DNA of 64,000 bases, from positions 3,038,001-3,102,000 of the forward strand of contig CAVNZM010000017.1 of the NCBI GenBank assembly GCA_963693365.1. Direction: 5' to 3'. This document shows, in pieces, positions 1-25,829 of this stretch (position 1 is the stretch's first letter; the number at the start of each line of letters is the position of its first letter). Source of the DNA: Amoebidium appalachense (taxonomy: Eukaryota > Ichthyosporea). Under the pieces are notes generated by a model. The model searched no databases, was not told the origin of the DNA, and saw only the letters and a program-made list of their open reading frames with translations. A program made the translations under genes and the position numbers.

Positions 1-995
1 TATAGCTGTATGTTGGCGAATGAACAATCTATCTGTGCGCTAATACACACACGAGTGCACAAAGACTCACATCATGTGTTAATTTCACAGCGGTCCCGTA
101 TGTCTGTGTATCCATGTGCGAATGTGTATGCATGGGGTTGTTGACATGTGCCTGTGTGAATATGATCAGCACGCATGCACGCACGAGTCTGTGAAAACCT
201 GTGGGTATATGCGCATGTGTGTGTTTGATCATGAGGGGTGTGTGTGTTTGTGTGCATATGTGTGTGTGTTGGGGGGGGGGGGGGAAGGGGGGATGACTCT
301 AAGCTACTAGCCACCGGTGTAATGGTGAGGTTCATGTCTTGAGCCAGCTTTTGCAACTCAAGTTTACTGTGTGCAGCTGCTTATCTAATGCATCATCTTA
401 GTGGCTGTGCTCGCGTGCACCAAGCACTGAGCCAGACCGAACTTGAAAGGAATATAGATTGACGTCGACAATGCAAGCATTCTGCTGTCATACTTAGCAT
501 TGCGCCAGCATATCATCCTGGACTTATCCGGACTTATGACAACCCACCGGGGGTATCTTCTTTGCTACAGCTTGAATGCACCATCTCTGCATCCATGTCA
601 TGCACACACCAACACACACACACACACACACACGTCGATTGCAGTATTTTCTAATTCTGCAACGTGGTATCTAAATAACCACCAAATCAAACCTTGTATC
701 TAGACAGGTTACGTACTAGGTTATCCATCTAAAAACAAGCACCCCAACCTACCAACAATGCCAATATAACTTTGTGTATAGGTTAATAATCACCACCAAC
801 AAAAACCAAACCAACCACTCATGATCATACCACCGCTTGGAGTATAAACCTAATATTAGGTTAACGATGCTTGTCCAACCTAACCAAACATTTAGCCAAT
901 AACGCCACCATTTTAAACCTATTCCAGCGGTGCTTGTCCAACCTAACCGACCAATCACATCACCCGTTATAAAACCTAAAGCCAGTTGAGAAAAT
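1..995. other. 3' flank of the aminotransferase gene; no gene seen
   Basis: No coding sequence is supported here. The stretch holds scattered GT-rich sequence (about 195-270), a short G run near 271-291 and a CA array near 605-634. At 861-878 and about 924-941 lie two degraded copies of the sequence spanning the stop codon of the neighbouring minus-strand gene (real copy 996-1013). I saw no clear polyadenylation signal. Confidence 0.5.
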
Positions 996-14881
<13,886 letters not shown>

Positions 14882-15040
14882 AAATTTGCCGAGTACCAGA
14901 CTCGGGACTCTGAGGTCTTGTTTCTATCACAAATTCCCTAGGTGCAACATGCATTACTGTAGAAAGTTACATCTCCGTTCAACCTCACGTATGTACAGAA
15001 CATAACAATATTTTCGCCCAAATGCAACCAGCTATTGATA

Positions 15041-15342
15041 CTACTTTGCATATGCATCAGCCAACTCCCTGGCATAGTGCCTGTAGATGTTTGTCCTCTG
15101 CAGTTTTAGTGACGCAGTGACCAGCCCCCCTCTGGTGTCCATGGCCCTGTCACCACAATGCACCGGGCAGGCACCTCGTGGCGGTGAAGTCTGGAGGTTT
15201 TGCATGCCTCCTGAATGCTCTCAAGCACAAATGCACACACCTGAAAAGGGAAGGGGAGAGGGGGAGAGGGGTGTTAAAAGGGAGGGTGGAGAGGGTTGGG
15301 GGAGCAGGGGCAGGGGCAGGGGGAGGGAGAGGAGAAGGAGGA

Positions 15343-15389
<47 letters not shown>

Positions 15390-15688
15390 GGGGGGGGGTA
15401 AGAATGCGGTGCGCAGGTTATTAATGAAGCACACATTTCTCAACGGATCCTTAGATTAGCCATAGCTACTAGCGACAGTTACCGTGGCAGCAAATCATCG
15501 GTTCCTAGCCGTGCGTATGGTAAACACACCTAGTTGTAACGAGACCGAACGGTATTCAATTCCGTACCATTAATGTCTTAACACAGGGTGTGAACGAAAA
15601 AGGAGAGGAAAAAAGTAAGCATATTGTGATTGGGATCCGGGAAAGGCGAAAGGAAGGAGAAATTTCAAACCAATCACGAAGCCCTAAG

Positions 15689-15754
<66 letters not shown>

Positions 15755-15848
15755 CTCTTCGTTTTTGCCCAAACCGGAAGAAGCCGGCAGAGGGGGAAAG
15801 GGGAACATTGAGGGGGAGAGAGGGGTTTCTTACAAAATTATAAGAAGC

Positions 15849-15939
<91 letters not shown>

Positions 15940-15992
15940 TTCGTTTTTCCGAGAACTGGAAGAAGCCGGCAGAGGGGGGAATTGGAACATCG

Positions 15993-16030
<38 letters not shown>

Positions 16031-18059
16031 GGGAAGGGGAAGCGGGGAGGGGAGGGGGACGGGGGGAAAGGGGCTGGGATTGGGGGCTCTACCTGCGGGT
16101 CTGCACATATTTCCTCGTAGGGCCGAGAGGTATCAAGCCCACGTGACTCGCACTCGGGCAACAGCGCCGCTTTTTGCGCAACCACCAACACGGCACCAAA
16201 ACTCTCGTCGGGGGACACGTGCAGGCAACACTGCTCGACAAGGGGGCAAGAGTGTACCGCCCCCTCCACCTTCCCGAGCGAAACGTACTCCCCCATTTGC
16301 AACTTGACAATGTCTTTCTTCCGGTCGATAATTTTCAATCTCCCTTCCTTTGTAATCAACCCAATGTCCCCCGTGTGAAACCACAGCTTTCCGTCCTGTC
16401 CGCATACAAAATCCTCCGCAGTTTTCTCCGGAAGGCCAAAATACCCGCGCGCCACCGACGGTCCGGAAACGCAAATCTCCCCCCGTGCACAACCACCAAT
16501 TGATTCCTTGTCACTCACACGGTACCCCCCCTCCTCCCAATCCACCAACTTAACCTCCACGGTCGTATAAGGACCACCCACCGTCCCAAAAACACCCATC
16601 TCCTTGCGCGAAATCGTACCCAATCCACCCGTTTCCGTTGCCCCGTACCCTTGCATGACAGGAACACCTAGGACCACCTCGATGAAACGGTGTGTGTCCT
16701 CCGAAAGAGGGGCGCCCCCCGAGAAAATAAACTTCACCCGCCCCCCAAGCACATCCTTGATCTTGTCAAACAAAATTCGGTCCAGCCCCGCCCTTAAAAC
16801 CCCTGCCGCCGTGTACCCTTCCCACTGAAGCGCTACCTCCTTGGCATAGAACCCCCCCCCAGAAAACTTTCTGCGCCAATGCTGACGCCGAGTTGATTTT
16901 CCCCGTGATCCCCTGCTTGACTTTGGTGAGGACTGTAGGAACAAGCGCCAAAATGGTCGGTTTTAGCACGCGCAGATCTCCCACACCCCCTGGTTTTATG
17001 CGCGGGGAGGTGTCTGTGAGGGTGAGGGGTGAACCGAAACCCACCATCACCCCACATGAGGTGGCGAAAAGCTCTGCGGCCAGCGCAAGAATGTGCGCAA
17101 GGGGAAGAAAAGCAAGAAAAACATCGTCCCCAGGCACAAAAGGGGGGAGGGAATCACCAATGCCCACCATAGATGCCAAGACATTCGTGTGGGTCAGCTC
17201 CACCCCCTTGGGTACTCCGGTAGACCCGGATGTGTACATGACCACGGCGACATCGTCTGGTTTGGGTGATGGTGGGGGGTTCTGCTCGTTGTGCTCATTG
17301 CCGTAATGTTCAAGCTCGACAATAGTGAAAATGCTAACAGTGGGGGGGAAACCAAGTGCTGATGCATGTTCTCTGATTTTTCTCGCTCGTGTAGGTGCCA
17401 TCGTCATCATAGGGTGGTACACATACAATGACAGTGGTGAGATTTGGGGCCTTTTCGCACACACGACGCAATTGCTGTAAAAGGGCAAACTCGGTGACGA
17501 TGTGGGTGGTCTGTGTCTGATTGACACTGTGGATGATAGCCTCCTCCCCGAGGGTTGCATAAACGGTGGCGACCGTGGCTGCCATGCCCCATGTTGCATG
17601 CGCACACACAGACCAGTCCGGGCATGTGTTCATGTAGATGGTAAGAATCTGCCCCGGGGAAAACCCCGCAAAACCACGCAGCCCATGCCCAATTTTCTTG
17701 ATGCGCTCGTTCGTTTGCTCGAATGTGGTCCACTCATACTCGCCGAGGGAAAGCTGTGTAGTGGTTGCGCCAGTCTTGTCATCTTGGTTGGTAAAGCGCT
17801 CAAGCACCGTGCGTGTTCCGTGAAACTTTAGGTTGCCGTAGAGTTTTGCACAGTGGGGAAGGAGGTGAGAGAGGGTAGGAACACCGGTGATGGAAGGAAC
17901 CTTAGGCCCATCTGGGAAAGAGGGATTGCGGAAATACACACCGCCATGCCCGTCGGGCAATGAAACTCCTGTCCCAGTGTTCATAGCTTCGGTCATACTC
18001 AGTTTAAAACTTACACAGCTAGGTACACGTGGATGGATGTGTAATGGAGGTCTCAGCAT
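15041..18059 (-). CDS. Long-chain acyl-CoA synthetase, ACSL3/4 type, with three frame breaks
   Basis: Activates long-chain fatty acids to acyl-CoA with ATP through an acyl-adenylate; ACSL3/4 enzymes act at the ER, lipid droplets or peroxisomes. Exons 18059-16093 and 15240-15041, one 852-base intron. Motifs in order: the adenylate-forming P-loop YTSGSTGVPKG, LPLAHI, SGGAPLS, GYGATETGG, WFHTGDIG, DRKKDIVKLQMGEYVSLGK, and GPWTPEG then KLQR near the C-terminus. Either ATG (18059 or 17996) is in frame; with runs corrected the length is about 721 or 700 aa, normal for ACSL. The frame breaks at an A5 run near 17369, a G9 run near 16855 and a G6 run near 15134 (sense strand). Similarity to the family resumes at once after each. 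Either assembly indels in homopolymers or an early pseudogene would explain this. The neighbouring same-strand gene starts about 160 bases downstream. Confidence 0.85.
15241..16092 (-). other. Single intron of the acyl-CoA synthetase gene
   Basis: Donor GTAGAG after the CADPQ codons, acceptor TTTTCAG before VCAF. On the plus strand it holds two C-run/A-run blocks (15690-15752 and 15850-15930), each followed by a near-identical segment of about 60 bases (15753-15813 and 15931-15996 share CCCTCTTCGTTTTT and AGAAGCCGGCAGAGGGGG), so a unit of about 178 bases has been duplicated. A G run of about 45 bases follows at 15345-15398. Confidence 0.7.
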
Positions 18060-18832
18060 AGAATAGTGGTATTGATGATCTACTTCGTTTCAAAGGCGCT
18101 CTTTTTTTTTTATGCTTACGGCAAGCTGCTTTTGGTGGTGTGTTGGGTTTCAACACGCATGCATACTCATCAAAGAAGTTTTTACCATATATGGTTGCGT
18201 TTGCGCATGCTGGGTTTGAAAAGGCTTTTTTTCATTTTGTGGGTTGAGCAACATGTACATACATTGGAGCACTGTTGCTGATAACCAGAAGCACTTGTCG
18301 GCAATCTGCGATCTATGCAGATAACAGTATGTCCAACCAAAAGAGCATTATGTGTTTAAACGTTTAGCACATTAGTAAATTCTTTTAAAATTGCCTAATG
18401 TCATGCTTTGTAAAGGGTAAAGAATTTTCTGATGGCGCGAAAACTTTTCAGGTTACGTAAACAGCAAGAGGGAGGTCTAACAGAGAGACGGAGCTCGTTG
18501 AGCCAGTCACTTTCGTGTTTTCTTGTGGTAATTAGAACGGCAAAATATTACAGGAGAGTCACATGTGTAGGGATTTGATATGAGTGAAAATATCAGGCCA
18601 CATATATGTGATATGCAGCCGTCTTCTTTGCCGACTGTTGTGCTCGCAAGAGGCACAGATAAGTGAAGGAAGTTTGAGAACAGCACGAAACGAGACGAGG
18701 TCGTTTCAAGCACAAAAACACAGAAAGTCAACAACCTGCTTAAGCTTCTAGTAAGTGCTAGTGCATCCATACACGTGGACGAATTTGCCTGAGTGGCCAA
18801 GCACAGAATCACGGACTTCATAAGTGTCGAAG
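18060..18832. promoter_or_regulatory. Divergent intergenic region between ACSL and SLC12 genes
   Basis: About 770 bases separate the start codons of two oppositely oriented genes, so this should hold both promoters. It is unusually free of homopolymers and microsatellites compared with all flanking DNA, which fits functional constraint but could be chance. I see no diagnostic TATA box or initiator. The call is by position only. Confidence 0.45.
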
Positions 18833-21800
18833 ATGGGTGGGTCAGATGTCCCCACCAATGAAACCCCCCTCTTGGGGAACGCCAAGCAAGATGCCTCAAA
18901 TCCAGAAATGACCAAGAACCAGGTATGAACCTTTCCTTTTCTTATTTAAATGTAAAATGCATCTGAAATGTATAACATGAACGCATGCGAGCTAGGTGTG
19001 TGGCTGGTTCAACGAGCCCCAGGTAAACTACATAATAAAAGTCGTTTCTTGAGCTGGTTGCATTTGCAGAAGGAGCTCTATGTATTTGGCTTATATTACA
19101 CCCTCAATACTTCTTGAGCTAAAGACTAATCATCCCTCGAGCTCAAAGTTCTACCGGGTGTAGTGTCCACATCACCACGATGTGGAAGCACTGAGAATTT
19201 CTGGTCAGCGTTCTCTAATAGATCTGGAACTCCGGATGGCCCATCACATCAGCTGCTAATATAATTCTAATCATCTGTTCAACAGCTGGGAACCCTTCGT
19301 GGGGTCTACGTGCCATGTGTGCTAAGTATCTTTGGGGTCGTCCTCTTCTTGCGAATGGGTTGGGCAGTAGGCAACATCGGCTTGATCCAGGTGAGTTAGT
19401 TTGATATGGGTTCCGGATCCGCCGGATCTTGTTAAAGGGACATAAGAACAGGTTTGTGGTTTGAGCGAAGAAGCAGTGTTGGCACCCTATATGTATCGTG
19501 TGTGGTATATAGCAGATACGAACATGAAGTGAGCGTGTTTGCTCTTCAATATACAGTTAAGCGACACTGCACAGTTTTCAAGGCTACATCGGACGAGCAC
19601 TCGAGCACTATGCAGAACTGAGCGAGTTGGTAAAAGAGACGTAACAAGACAAGTTTATTCTAAGCTAAACAAGGAGCCTGAGATCTACTGCTCCGGGGGG
19701 CGGAGGGTAGGTAGCGGGGGGCGGGTGGGTGGGTGGGGGGGGAGTAGGTAGCGCCCGGGGGCGGGGGCAGGGGGGGGGGGGGATCAGCACGGGGCTGAAA
19801 GGGAGTATGGACAGGATGAGGATGGTGCGTTTTACGAATGAGCTTCCCCCTTCCCTAACCCCATCTTCTTCCCCTTCCCCCGGCGTACTTACATCACACC
19901 TTTCCCCCACTCGTTAAATCCCACCAGCCCTGCCTCATCCCCTCCCCCCCCTCCCCCCCCCCTCCCCCCCCGGCCTCTCCCCCCCCGGCGGGCAATGTGC
20001 ACCCCTACTACACAAGTTTGCACACAGTATCTTGCACGGCAGCACCCCTTTTCCTTTTTCTTTCGTAGTTGTCCACTGGCCCTCCTCCCTCTCCTCTCCA
20101 CTGTTGTTTTTAATTGTTTTGCACCCACAGACCGTCGTTATTATGGCTGTTGCCTGTGTGGTGGATATGTTGACAATTCTCTCGGTGTCTGCGCTCGCTA
20201 CCAATGGCCAAATCGGTAGCGGAGGCCCATACTATTTGATCAGGTGTGCACCCTAATGTTCTTTGAGTGGGCTTTCATTCTGTTTCCCATTACGCACACT
20301 CGGTTCTCTTGCTTCGAGAAGGCGAATAGCCCAGTAATCCCCCCCCCCCCCCCCCCCCCCCCCACCTACCTCCCCCTTCCCCCCTCATCCATCCCCCCCC
20401 CCCCCCCCCCCCCCCCTCTTCTCTTTCGCCTGGTTTCAGGGAAGGGGGACTACGCCGTCTGCCCACTTCTCACACTTAGGAGACGCTCTCAGGGCATTTT
20501 CGAGTTTTTACAGATGCACATACGCACAACGTCCCCTTCTGAAGGCTTTTTTACCCATTCATTTATTTACTCTGCTATCATAATCATATAGAAACACGTC
20601 TACTTTAGAAGACTGTTATTAGTGCTGGTCAAAAATTCTTTGAATCGCTCACCCCTTTTTTCCCGTTGAAGTTTTCTCTTCTAACTTGGGTGGTTGGGGT
20701 GCAACACAGCCGCACGCTTGGGCCTGCTTTCGGGGGCTCTGCTGGTGTTGTCTTCTTCCTTGCCAATGCCATCGGTGTCACCTTCTACTTGGAAGGTTTC
20801 GTCGAAACCGCTATCAGGTTTGTTTCCTCTTCTCAAGCTTTCCATTTTAGCTCCCACCCTTTCTCCCTTCCGGCTTAAACCTGTTAAGTGCTTCTGGATC
20901 GAGGAATCTTGTTACTCATCATCCCCCCCCCCCCCCTTCTAGCCTCTCTTGTGTCCGGCCCTGCCTCATCTCCTCCCCCCCTCCCCCGCCCCCCCTCCTC
21001 CCCCTTCCCCCCACTCCCCCCCCCCCCCCCTCTCCATCCCCCCCTTCCCTCCCCCCCCCCCCCCCCCCCCCGGGGTCCCCTACACCCCTTAGTATGAAAC
21101 CTACCACGGTTCCCACCTACATAATCATTTCTATTTCCTGATTCGAACGCATCACCTGATATGAGTCAGAGAGTGAATTTTCTGGGATAGGTGCAAGAAG
21201 TGGGCCGGGGCCCTGCCTGGGGGGAAGGGGGGAAGAGGAAGGGGAGGAGGTGGGGAAGGCCGGGAGGGGGGAGGGAGGGGGTTGTGGAATGGGAGGGAGG
21301 GGGGAGAGAGAGAGGGGGTGGGGGTGGGGAGGGAGGGGGCAGTGGGATATATTAGATACGCCCGAGAGCATGGGTTCTTTCACCACTCTACTGTGATCTC
21401 TTCATCCTTTCAACGATAAACACACATCTATGCAGCTCTTTCCGGCTAGACTTTGCCAGTTGCTACTGGATGGAGTTTGCCGTCGGCTCCATCGTCCTGG
21501 CCACCGTCACAGCCATTGCACTGGTTGGCGCAAAGTTCTACAGCTCAATTGCATCGGTGTGTGCACTAGTTCCTTCCCTCCCCCCCCCCCCTTCCTCCCT
21601 CCCCCCTCCCGTCCCCCACCCCCCCACCCCCCACCCCCACCCCCACCTCCCCCACCCCACCGGCGGGCCCATTCCGGGAGATATAGTTTTGAATGCATGG
21701 TGAACAAATATGAAAGTGGTATTTCGGCTTGAAAAGGTGGAGGAAGTGTTGGGGGGAGTAGTGCATGCAGGGGGAGACGTGGGTGGGCATGGGCTGTTTT

Positions 21801-22584
21801 TTTTTGTTGTTGGTTTGTTTTTGGAGTGGGGGATTGGGGGGACGGGCCGGGGTAGGAGGGTCGGGGGGAGGGGGGGAGGGAGGGGGGGGGTAATTTGGGG
21901 AGGGAACGTGGAGATGGAATTGGGCAGGAATGAAGAGGGCGCTGGGGGAGGGGGAGGTGGGGAGGGGGCTGATGGGAGAGGGAACGGGGAGATGGGATGG
22001 GGGGCGGGTGATTAGCGCTGAGGGGAGGTGGAGTGGGGAGGGGTGACGGAGGGCATGATGGGAGAGGGAACGGGAAGATGGGATGGGGCAGGAAGAAAGG
22101 GGAGAGGAGGGCAGGGGGGGGAGAGGGGGAGGGGGGGAGGGGCGATGGGCGATGGGACAGGGAACGGGGAGATAGGGTGGGAGGCTGGTGAATAGGTGAG
22201 TTGTGCCCCCCGGCCGGGGGGGAGGGGGGGGGGGGGGGGGGGGGAAGAGGGGGTCGTCGAAAAAGTGCTCGGAAAGCATGGTTATGAGGGAATAGTTAGG
22301 CACCTGGCCAAGCTGTGAAAAATTAGGCCTTCCTGTTTGCATTTAGGGTTTTCGTGGCAGCCGCTGAACTATGAGTGTAAAACGAGACCAGTCTGGGCAA
22401 AGGGAAAAGGGGGGGCCGAGGGAGAAGGGGGGGGGGGGGGGGGGGGGGGGGGGGTCCCTCCACTTGCTGTGGTTGCCCGAAAGGGAGGTAGAAACTTTGA
22501 GAGCCATTGTAACTGTTCTCGTTCCTTGTTTGTGAAACTTTGAGAGCCATTGTAACTCTTCTCGTTCATTGTTTGTGTATGGGA

Positions 22585-22615
<31 letters not shown>

Positions 22616-22684
22616 TGTGCGTGCGCGCGCGCGCATGTGTGTGTGTGTGTGCGCGCGCGCCGTGCGTATATAGGCTCTGTGGCG

Positions 22685-22715
<31 letters not shown>

Positions 22716-24373
22716 ACCACCACCACTTGTCCCAGCCCAATCTAACACTATGATTGTCCGCACAGGTGATTCTGGTGGTGAAAATGGTCTCCATCACCCT
22801 GGGGTTCCTCGGGTTCGTTCTGAGAGACCCTCTGGACGTCAACATCGAAGGTTTCACTGGTATCTCCATGGACACTTTCATCGACAACCTGCACCCAAAT
22901 CCCGGAATATTCACAAATTACACGGGAGAGGGTGCAAAGGTATGTTTGTGAAGACTGCTGACCTGAAAAGCCATCTGTTAGTTTAGCATTTACTTCTTCT
23001 AGAGGCAGGGAGAAGAGGTGGGCAAGGGGGCAGGGAGGGAGGGACGTGGGGAAGAAGGAGGGGGGGGGGGGGGGAGGGGGGGGTAAAGGGGGTTGGGGGT
23101 TTCATCCATTCTGGGTGCCCTGATGTGGTGGGGAGGGATAGAGAAATGGAGGGTGGTGTGGCTGGTATGTGGGGAAGACCAAGGGACAGGGGTTGTATGG
23201 GTTGTGCGTCATGGTTGGAAGTTGAGAAAGGTTGGGAAACGATTGTGTGCACGTGTGTGTGATGTGCAGCTTTCCCGGAGACGGGTCTTTTTCCCTAGTC
23301 TTTCTATCTTCCATTCTTTTTTTTCCTCCCTTTGTTTCTTCTTTGCCCTTCTCAGCGTGTGTGTTTGTGAAGAATCGGGGAGGGGATGGGGGAAAGAAGG
23401 GGGAGGGGGGGGGGGGGGAGGGGGGGGGGGGGGAGGGGAGGACGGGTCGATGTCCATCATTGTGGTTGGATATTAGAATTCGTGTGTGGACATGGAAGCG
23501 GTTGTATGTGGTATGAGTATTTTTGGCCGAAATTAGCCTGGTGGAGCGGGAGTAGGGGGATTAAAAGATTGCTACGTGACACCATTATAATGGGGAAGGT
23601 TTATGCCGGGTATGTGGGTGATGGGAGTATGGGGATGAACGGGTGGGTGTTGGTGGCTGTTGTGGTGGATTGTGTGTGTGTGTGCGCGCGCGCGCGCGAG
23701 CGCGTGTGTGTGTGTCTGTGTGCACACGCGTGTGTGGTGGTGGTAGTGAGGGGTGGAGCAGGGGGATGGGGGAGGCAGGTGGGGGGAAGGGGGGGGGGGG
23801 GGGGGGGAGGGTTACAAGAAGAATTCAGTAGTACCAACGGTACGTTTGTGCAGTGTGGTGTTGCCGAGGGAAGGATTCTCTGTGTGTGCATGCGTGCGTG
23901 TGGTGGTAGTGGTGGCGGTGATGTGGGGCCCGGGGTGGGTGGGTGGGGTGGGGAGGGGGGTGGGGAGGGGGGGGTGGGGAGGGGGGAGGGGGGAGTGGGG
24001 GTGGGTGGTGGTGGTGGCGGGGAAGGGGGGGACGGGGTGGGGGGAGAGGGTAGGGTGTCACAAGACAAATCCAGTAGTAACGACGACGTTTTTTATTGTT
24101 TGTGCAGTGTGGTGTTGCCGAGGGTGGAGACCTGGGACACGAGCATGTGGCCAGCTTCTTTACTGCCTTTGGGGTGCTCTTTCCTGCATTCACAGGCATC
24201 ATGGCTGGCGCAAACATGTCCGGTGACCTCAAAAACCCCGGTAGAAGTATCTCCAAAGGCAGCATGCTAGGGGTGGGTGTTGTGATGTCATACAGTACTG
24301 ATATCTATTAGTTTTAAATTGGAGAAATGAGAACATGGGAGGAATGGGAGGCGGGGTGGGGATGAATGGGTGT

Positions 24374-24404
<31 letters not shown>

Positions 24405-24881
24405 GGGGGGGGGGGGAGGGGTTAAGGGGGGAGGGGGGGAATAGGTGTTATGGGTGTTTAGTTCAATGCGTGTGATTGACATATGGCTGGGTCTCACAGG
24501 ATGTTGCTTGGTAATTGTGGGTGTGTTGCTACGGACGTTTTTTGGATTTATCTGGAGTGTATAGATTGTAACACCCAACACACATGACTATAAACACCTC
24601 TTCCATGCATACGCCCTCCCTTTTGTTCTGAAAGTGTAGGTCTCGTTTGGTCTCTGTTGAGGCCCGCTATACCATGGCATATTAACTGGTTTCACACCCT
24701 GTTTCTTTGTCTTTGAGATCCGCCTCCTATTTTCCGTTTGTGCATTCTCATGGGTACTAGTACTAAAGTTGATTTTTGCAGGTGTGGACGGCCATGCTTG
24801 TGTACGCCTGCATCCTCCTGTCACAGGCATTCACCGTGCAGCAGCCGCTGCTGGCCGTCGATAGCAGCATCATGCAGGTGT

Positions 24882-24921
<40 letters not shown>

Positions 24922-25788
24922 CCGTGTGTGTGCCCGTGTGTGTGCATTTTTTTATTGTGGGAGGAGAGGAGGTAGGGGTGGGAGGGGGAGGCGATTCACT
25001 TTTTTGTTTTGGCGGATTCAGGGTTGGAATTCACAGCAGTCGGATGCAATCGGATCCAAACGTTTTGGGTCGAAGACGGCACCCACTGAAACACTGTTTG
25101 TGTTTGGACATGCACCGCTCATAGCCGTTGTGCTCAAATATGCAAATGCAGCATTTCCGCTCCTAGAAACCATTAGAGTAGCGCCCAGATTACCGGTGCA
25201 TTGGTGGTTCTATCTATAGGTGTCCCTCGTGCACTAATGCATCGCCTTATTGATACATTCACGTATTGATACACAGCCCGTCCTGCATGATAGCATAGCG
25301 AGACAGTTAGATTCCTCCCTACAGCTATATGCAGTGACTAGAGGCAACACCATTAAAGCAACCTAATCCTTATTCAAGCCACCACCCCCAGAGTGTAAGC
25401 ACGATATTAGAACACACTTCACACCTAGCACCATAACATGTTAAAGTACCAATGAAACTGTCGTGTTCTTGATTAATATACTGTATTGATACACTTTGGG
25501 GCCTCATTCGATGTGTATGAATTCATTAGGGACCCCTATACTACATAATTCCAAAGATAATACCAAGGTACCAGTGTTTTCCGTTGTTATGTTCTTGATC
25601 AAGGCACCACTACATGTTTTACCACCCCCTGTGTGTGTGAGCCACACACACACGCATGCTAATATTAATGGAAATGGTACCCTGCAGGAGGTGTCGTGGG
25701 CCTGGTGGCTGGTAGCTGCTGGAATCTTCTGTTCCACCTTTGCCTCCGCAATGTCCTCCATCGTGGGTGCTTCCAGAATCTTGCAGGT

Positions 25789-25829
<41 letters not shown>

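Noticed and set aside
16860-17390. Programmed ribosomal frameshifting in the ACSL gene
   Set aside because: Three separate shifts, each at a homopolymer and without a conserved slippery heptamer or downstream structure that I can see; indels are simpler.
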